Source of the DNA: an uncultured Alcanivoracaceae bacterium
GTDB lineage: Bacteria; Pseudomonadota; Gammaproteobacteria; Pseudomonadales; Alcanivoracaceae
DNA length: 15,679 nucleotides
Assembly (NCBI GenBank): GCA_937943665.1
Contig: CALEAR010000163.1
Location: forward strand, 1-15,679
Direction: 5' to 3'
Under the pieces are notes generated by a model. The model was not told the origin of the DNA, searched no databases, and saw only the letters and a program-made list of their open reading frames with translations. A program made the position numbers and the translations under genes. Of the stretch, positions 14,602 through 15,679 are shown in pieces (positions within the stretch are counted from its first letter, which is position 1; every line of letters starts with the position of its first letter).

Positions 14602-15453
14602 AAAACGGTGTGAGCTATGTTCGCTATGGCTAGCCACCATAAAGAGGAAATTTTTAAGCAACTCCGTGGGCGGAGTTAGGTAAAGGAAATTCGTGCCTTG
14701 TTCAATGAGCAGGCGGAGCTGCTTATCAATTTCGCCTAATAGCTGCTTAATGGTATTACGAGTGGCATTATCTGCCTCTTCTAATAACTCCACCACAGCG
14801 GCAGCGGCCTGCCACAGGGGCAACATGGGCGCCTCACCCGTAATGGTGATGACTTGCTGCAGGAGCTCGTCCATCTGGGCAACATGCTGTGGTTGTGCTT
14901 GATTGCGCAGTAATAGCAGCAGTAAGGCTTGGTAATGACGACGAATTTTGCGAATCAGCTCAGAGAACTTTGGATGCTTGGCAATGGCCTCTGGCACCTT
15001 ACCCGTGGAGGCTTGTGATAAATCTGGCTTAAATAAGGCGGTTTCGGATAGTAAGGCTTCGCCACGGGCAGCGCGTAAATCGTTTAATAAGGGCAGCAGC
15101 ATTAAGGGAAGATCACGGCGGCTAGCACGGATCTTCTCAATGTAATAGGGCAGCTGCAGCATGGCTTTAAGCAACACTTCATGGGCGGCTGCCTGTTGAG
15201 TGGCGGGAATTTGCCCAGCAAGGAGTGCTTGCGAGAGCTGCTCCATTTCTTCAGCGAGCAGCGCCGCCCCATAAAACTCTACCATCTGCAAGGTGCCACG
15301 CACTTGATGCAAGTACGCCTGGCAAAAACGCATTTGCGATGTATCTTCTGGACTTTCCACATAGGCCTCTAGGGCGTGCTGTGCTTGGTTTAGCGTTTCT
15401 ACTATTTCGCCTTTAACCCAGTCCAGTGCAAGGTAATCATGACGGACAACCAT
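14599..15453 (-). CDS. chpA: ChpA fragment 1: N-terminal FimL-like region
   Basis: This 284-residue piece is what would be made from the normal chpA start up to the UAG. It matches the ChpA N-terminus: RHDYLALDWVKGEI at the start, then HQVRGTLQMVEFYGAALLAEEM at about 50-71 with HQVRG in the position of an HPt-like motif, and LPLLNDLRAARGEALLSET near 122-140. FimL of P. aeruginosa resembles this region and has no kinase activity, so a free fragment could still bind partners. It would contain no canonical HPt or ATPase domain. The start is firm: ATG 15453 lies 14 bases after the pilK stop and has a GGGAG site. The reading frame downstream of the UAG continues with QLRAQFKLDDALP, which fits ChpA homologues. 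Confidence 0.75.
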   Translation of the reverse strand: MVVRHDYLALDWVKGEIVETLNQAQHALEAYVESPEDTSQMRFCQAYLHQVRGTLQMVEFYGAALLAEEMEQLSQALLAGQIPATQQAAAHEVLLKAMLQLPYYIEKIRASRRDLPLMLLPLLNDLRAARGEALLSETALFKPDLSQASTGKVPEAIAKHPKFSELIRKIRRHYQALLLLLLRNQAQPQHVAQMDELLQQVITITGEAPMLPLWQAAAAVVELLEEADNATRNTIKQLLGEIDKQLRLLIEQGTNFLYLTPPTELLKNFLFMVASHSEHSSHRF

Positions 15454-15467
15454 GAGCGCTCCCGAGC

Positions 15468-15679
15468 CTAACCCACTTCAGCCACGCGGCGAAACGCCAA
15501 CGTGTCTGCCATTTCAATTCGTTTTAACCCCGGTAGACGCCACTCTGTCAGTTCGCCTAACCCTAAGACTAAAACCCCCCCAACCGCTAGCTTTTCAGAT
15601 AACCTGCGCACAATATCGTGGCGGCGCCAGCGGCGAAAATAGATTAACATGTTCTGACAATATATAAGATTCATGTTAT
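15468..15679 (-). CDS. pilK: PilK, CheR-type methyltransferase, C-terminal end only
   Basis: The last 70 codons of a SAM-dependent receptor methyltransferase, running in from the right edge. LIYCQNMLIYFRRW is the CheR-family signature at the end of the cofactor domain (usually FCRNVLIYF), and GGVLVLGLGE is the following strand-turn, as in PilK, where Gly-Leu-Gly replaces the Gly-x-Ser-Glu of CheR. It ends in TAG 14 bases before chpA. PilK methylates the PilJ receptor of the twitching pathway. The position immediately before chpA is the standard pilK place, which supports the name more than the short sequence does. An ATG inside the fragment (15674) is not a real start, since the motif begins upstream. 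Confidence 0.85.
   Translation of the reverse strand, partial: NMNLIYCQNMLIYFRRWRRHDIVRRLSEKLAVGGVLVLGLGELTEWRLPGLKRIEMADTLAFRRVAEVG

Larger units (their letters stand above)
9244..15453 (-). pseudogene. chpA: chpA: one CheA-type kinase frame broken by two in-frame stop codons
   Basis: ChpA is the histidine kinase of the type IV pilus chemosensory system. It takes input from PilJ through PilI/ChpC and phosphorylates PilG and PilH. Here one frame of 2,070 codons starts at ATG 15453, with GGGAG five bases upstream (15459-15463), and ends at TGA 9244. It is broken by TAG at codon 285 and TGA at codon 1857. Between the stops the frame never shifts, and homology runs straight through both. Domain order: N-terminal FimL-like region, an HPt-like domain with Thr, four HPt domains with HTLKG, dimerisation domain, HATPase, CheW-like P5, receiver. 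As read, the main product would lack half of P5 and the receiver. A non-functional or recently inactivated gene is most likely; base-calling error or read-through remain possible. It sits between pilK and chpB, its usual place. Confidence 0.85.

Overview
The window is a dense, ordinary-looking piece of gammaproteobacterial chromosome with no mobile element, tRNA, rRNA or CRISPR array. The gene set and order (cpdA-yqiA-parE-parC; pilK-chpA-chpB-chpC close to rsmE) point to a type IV pilus bearing gammaproteobacterium in the Pseudomonas/Alcanivorax/Marinobacter neighbourhood; base composition looks close to 50-55% GC by eye. The genus cannot be fixed from this sequence alone. No gene-free gap exceeds 300 bases; the longest is about 190 bases, between cpdA and rsmE.

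Layout. Positions 1-4205 (minus strand) hold one transcription unit running cpdA, yqiA, parE, parC, with parC cut by the left edge. cAMP phosphodiesterase, a small esterase and both topoisomerase IV subunits are packed with short gaps. rsmE (16S rRNA m3U methyltransferase) is divergent from cpdA. A clean intrinsic terminator at 5122-5150 ends the minus-strand cytochrome b561 gene, which converges on rsmE. From 15679 down to 5771, all on the minus strand, comes the Chp chemosensory operon of twitching motility: the end of pilK (CheR-type methyltransferase), chpA (CheA-type multi-HPt kinase), chpB (CheB-type methylesterase), chpC (CheW-type adaptor), then a NAPE-PLD-like metallo-beta-lactamase-fold hydrolase and an LpxL/HtrB-type acyltransferase. 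Start/stop overlaps of 4-8 bases suggest the tail genes are translationally coupled to chpC.

Two things stand out. First, chpA is a single 2,070-codon reading frame interrupted by two in-frame stops, a UAG at codon 285 and a UGA at codon 1857, with no frameshift anywhere. A conventional gene caller would split it into three ORFs. It may be a recently inactivated gene, sequence error or, less likely, recoding; UGA is an ordinary stop in yqiA and chpC, and the UGA in chpA cuts the CheW-like P5 domain in two. Second, ParC has leucine at residue 80, the serine position of the quinolone-resistance-determining region, while Glu84 of ParC and Ser458 and Glu460 of ParE are the usual residues. This is the classic topoisomerase IV fluoroquinolone-resistance substitution.

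I did not find a convincing wholly new system. The most system-like novelty is the lipid-enzyme pair fused to the end of the twitching chemosensory operon.
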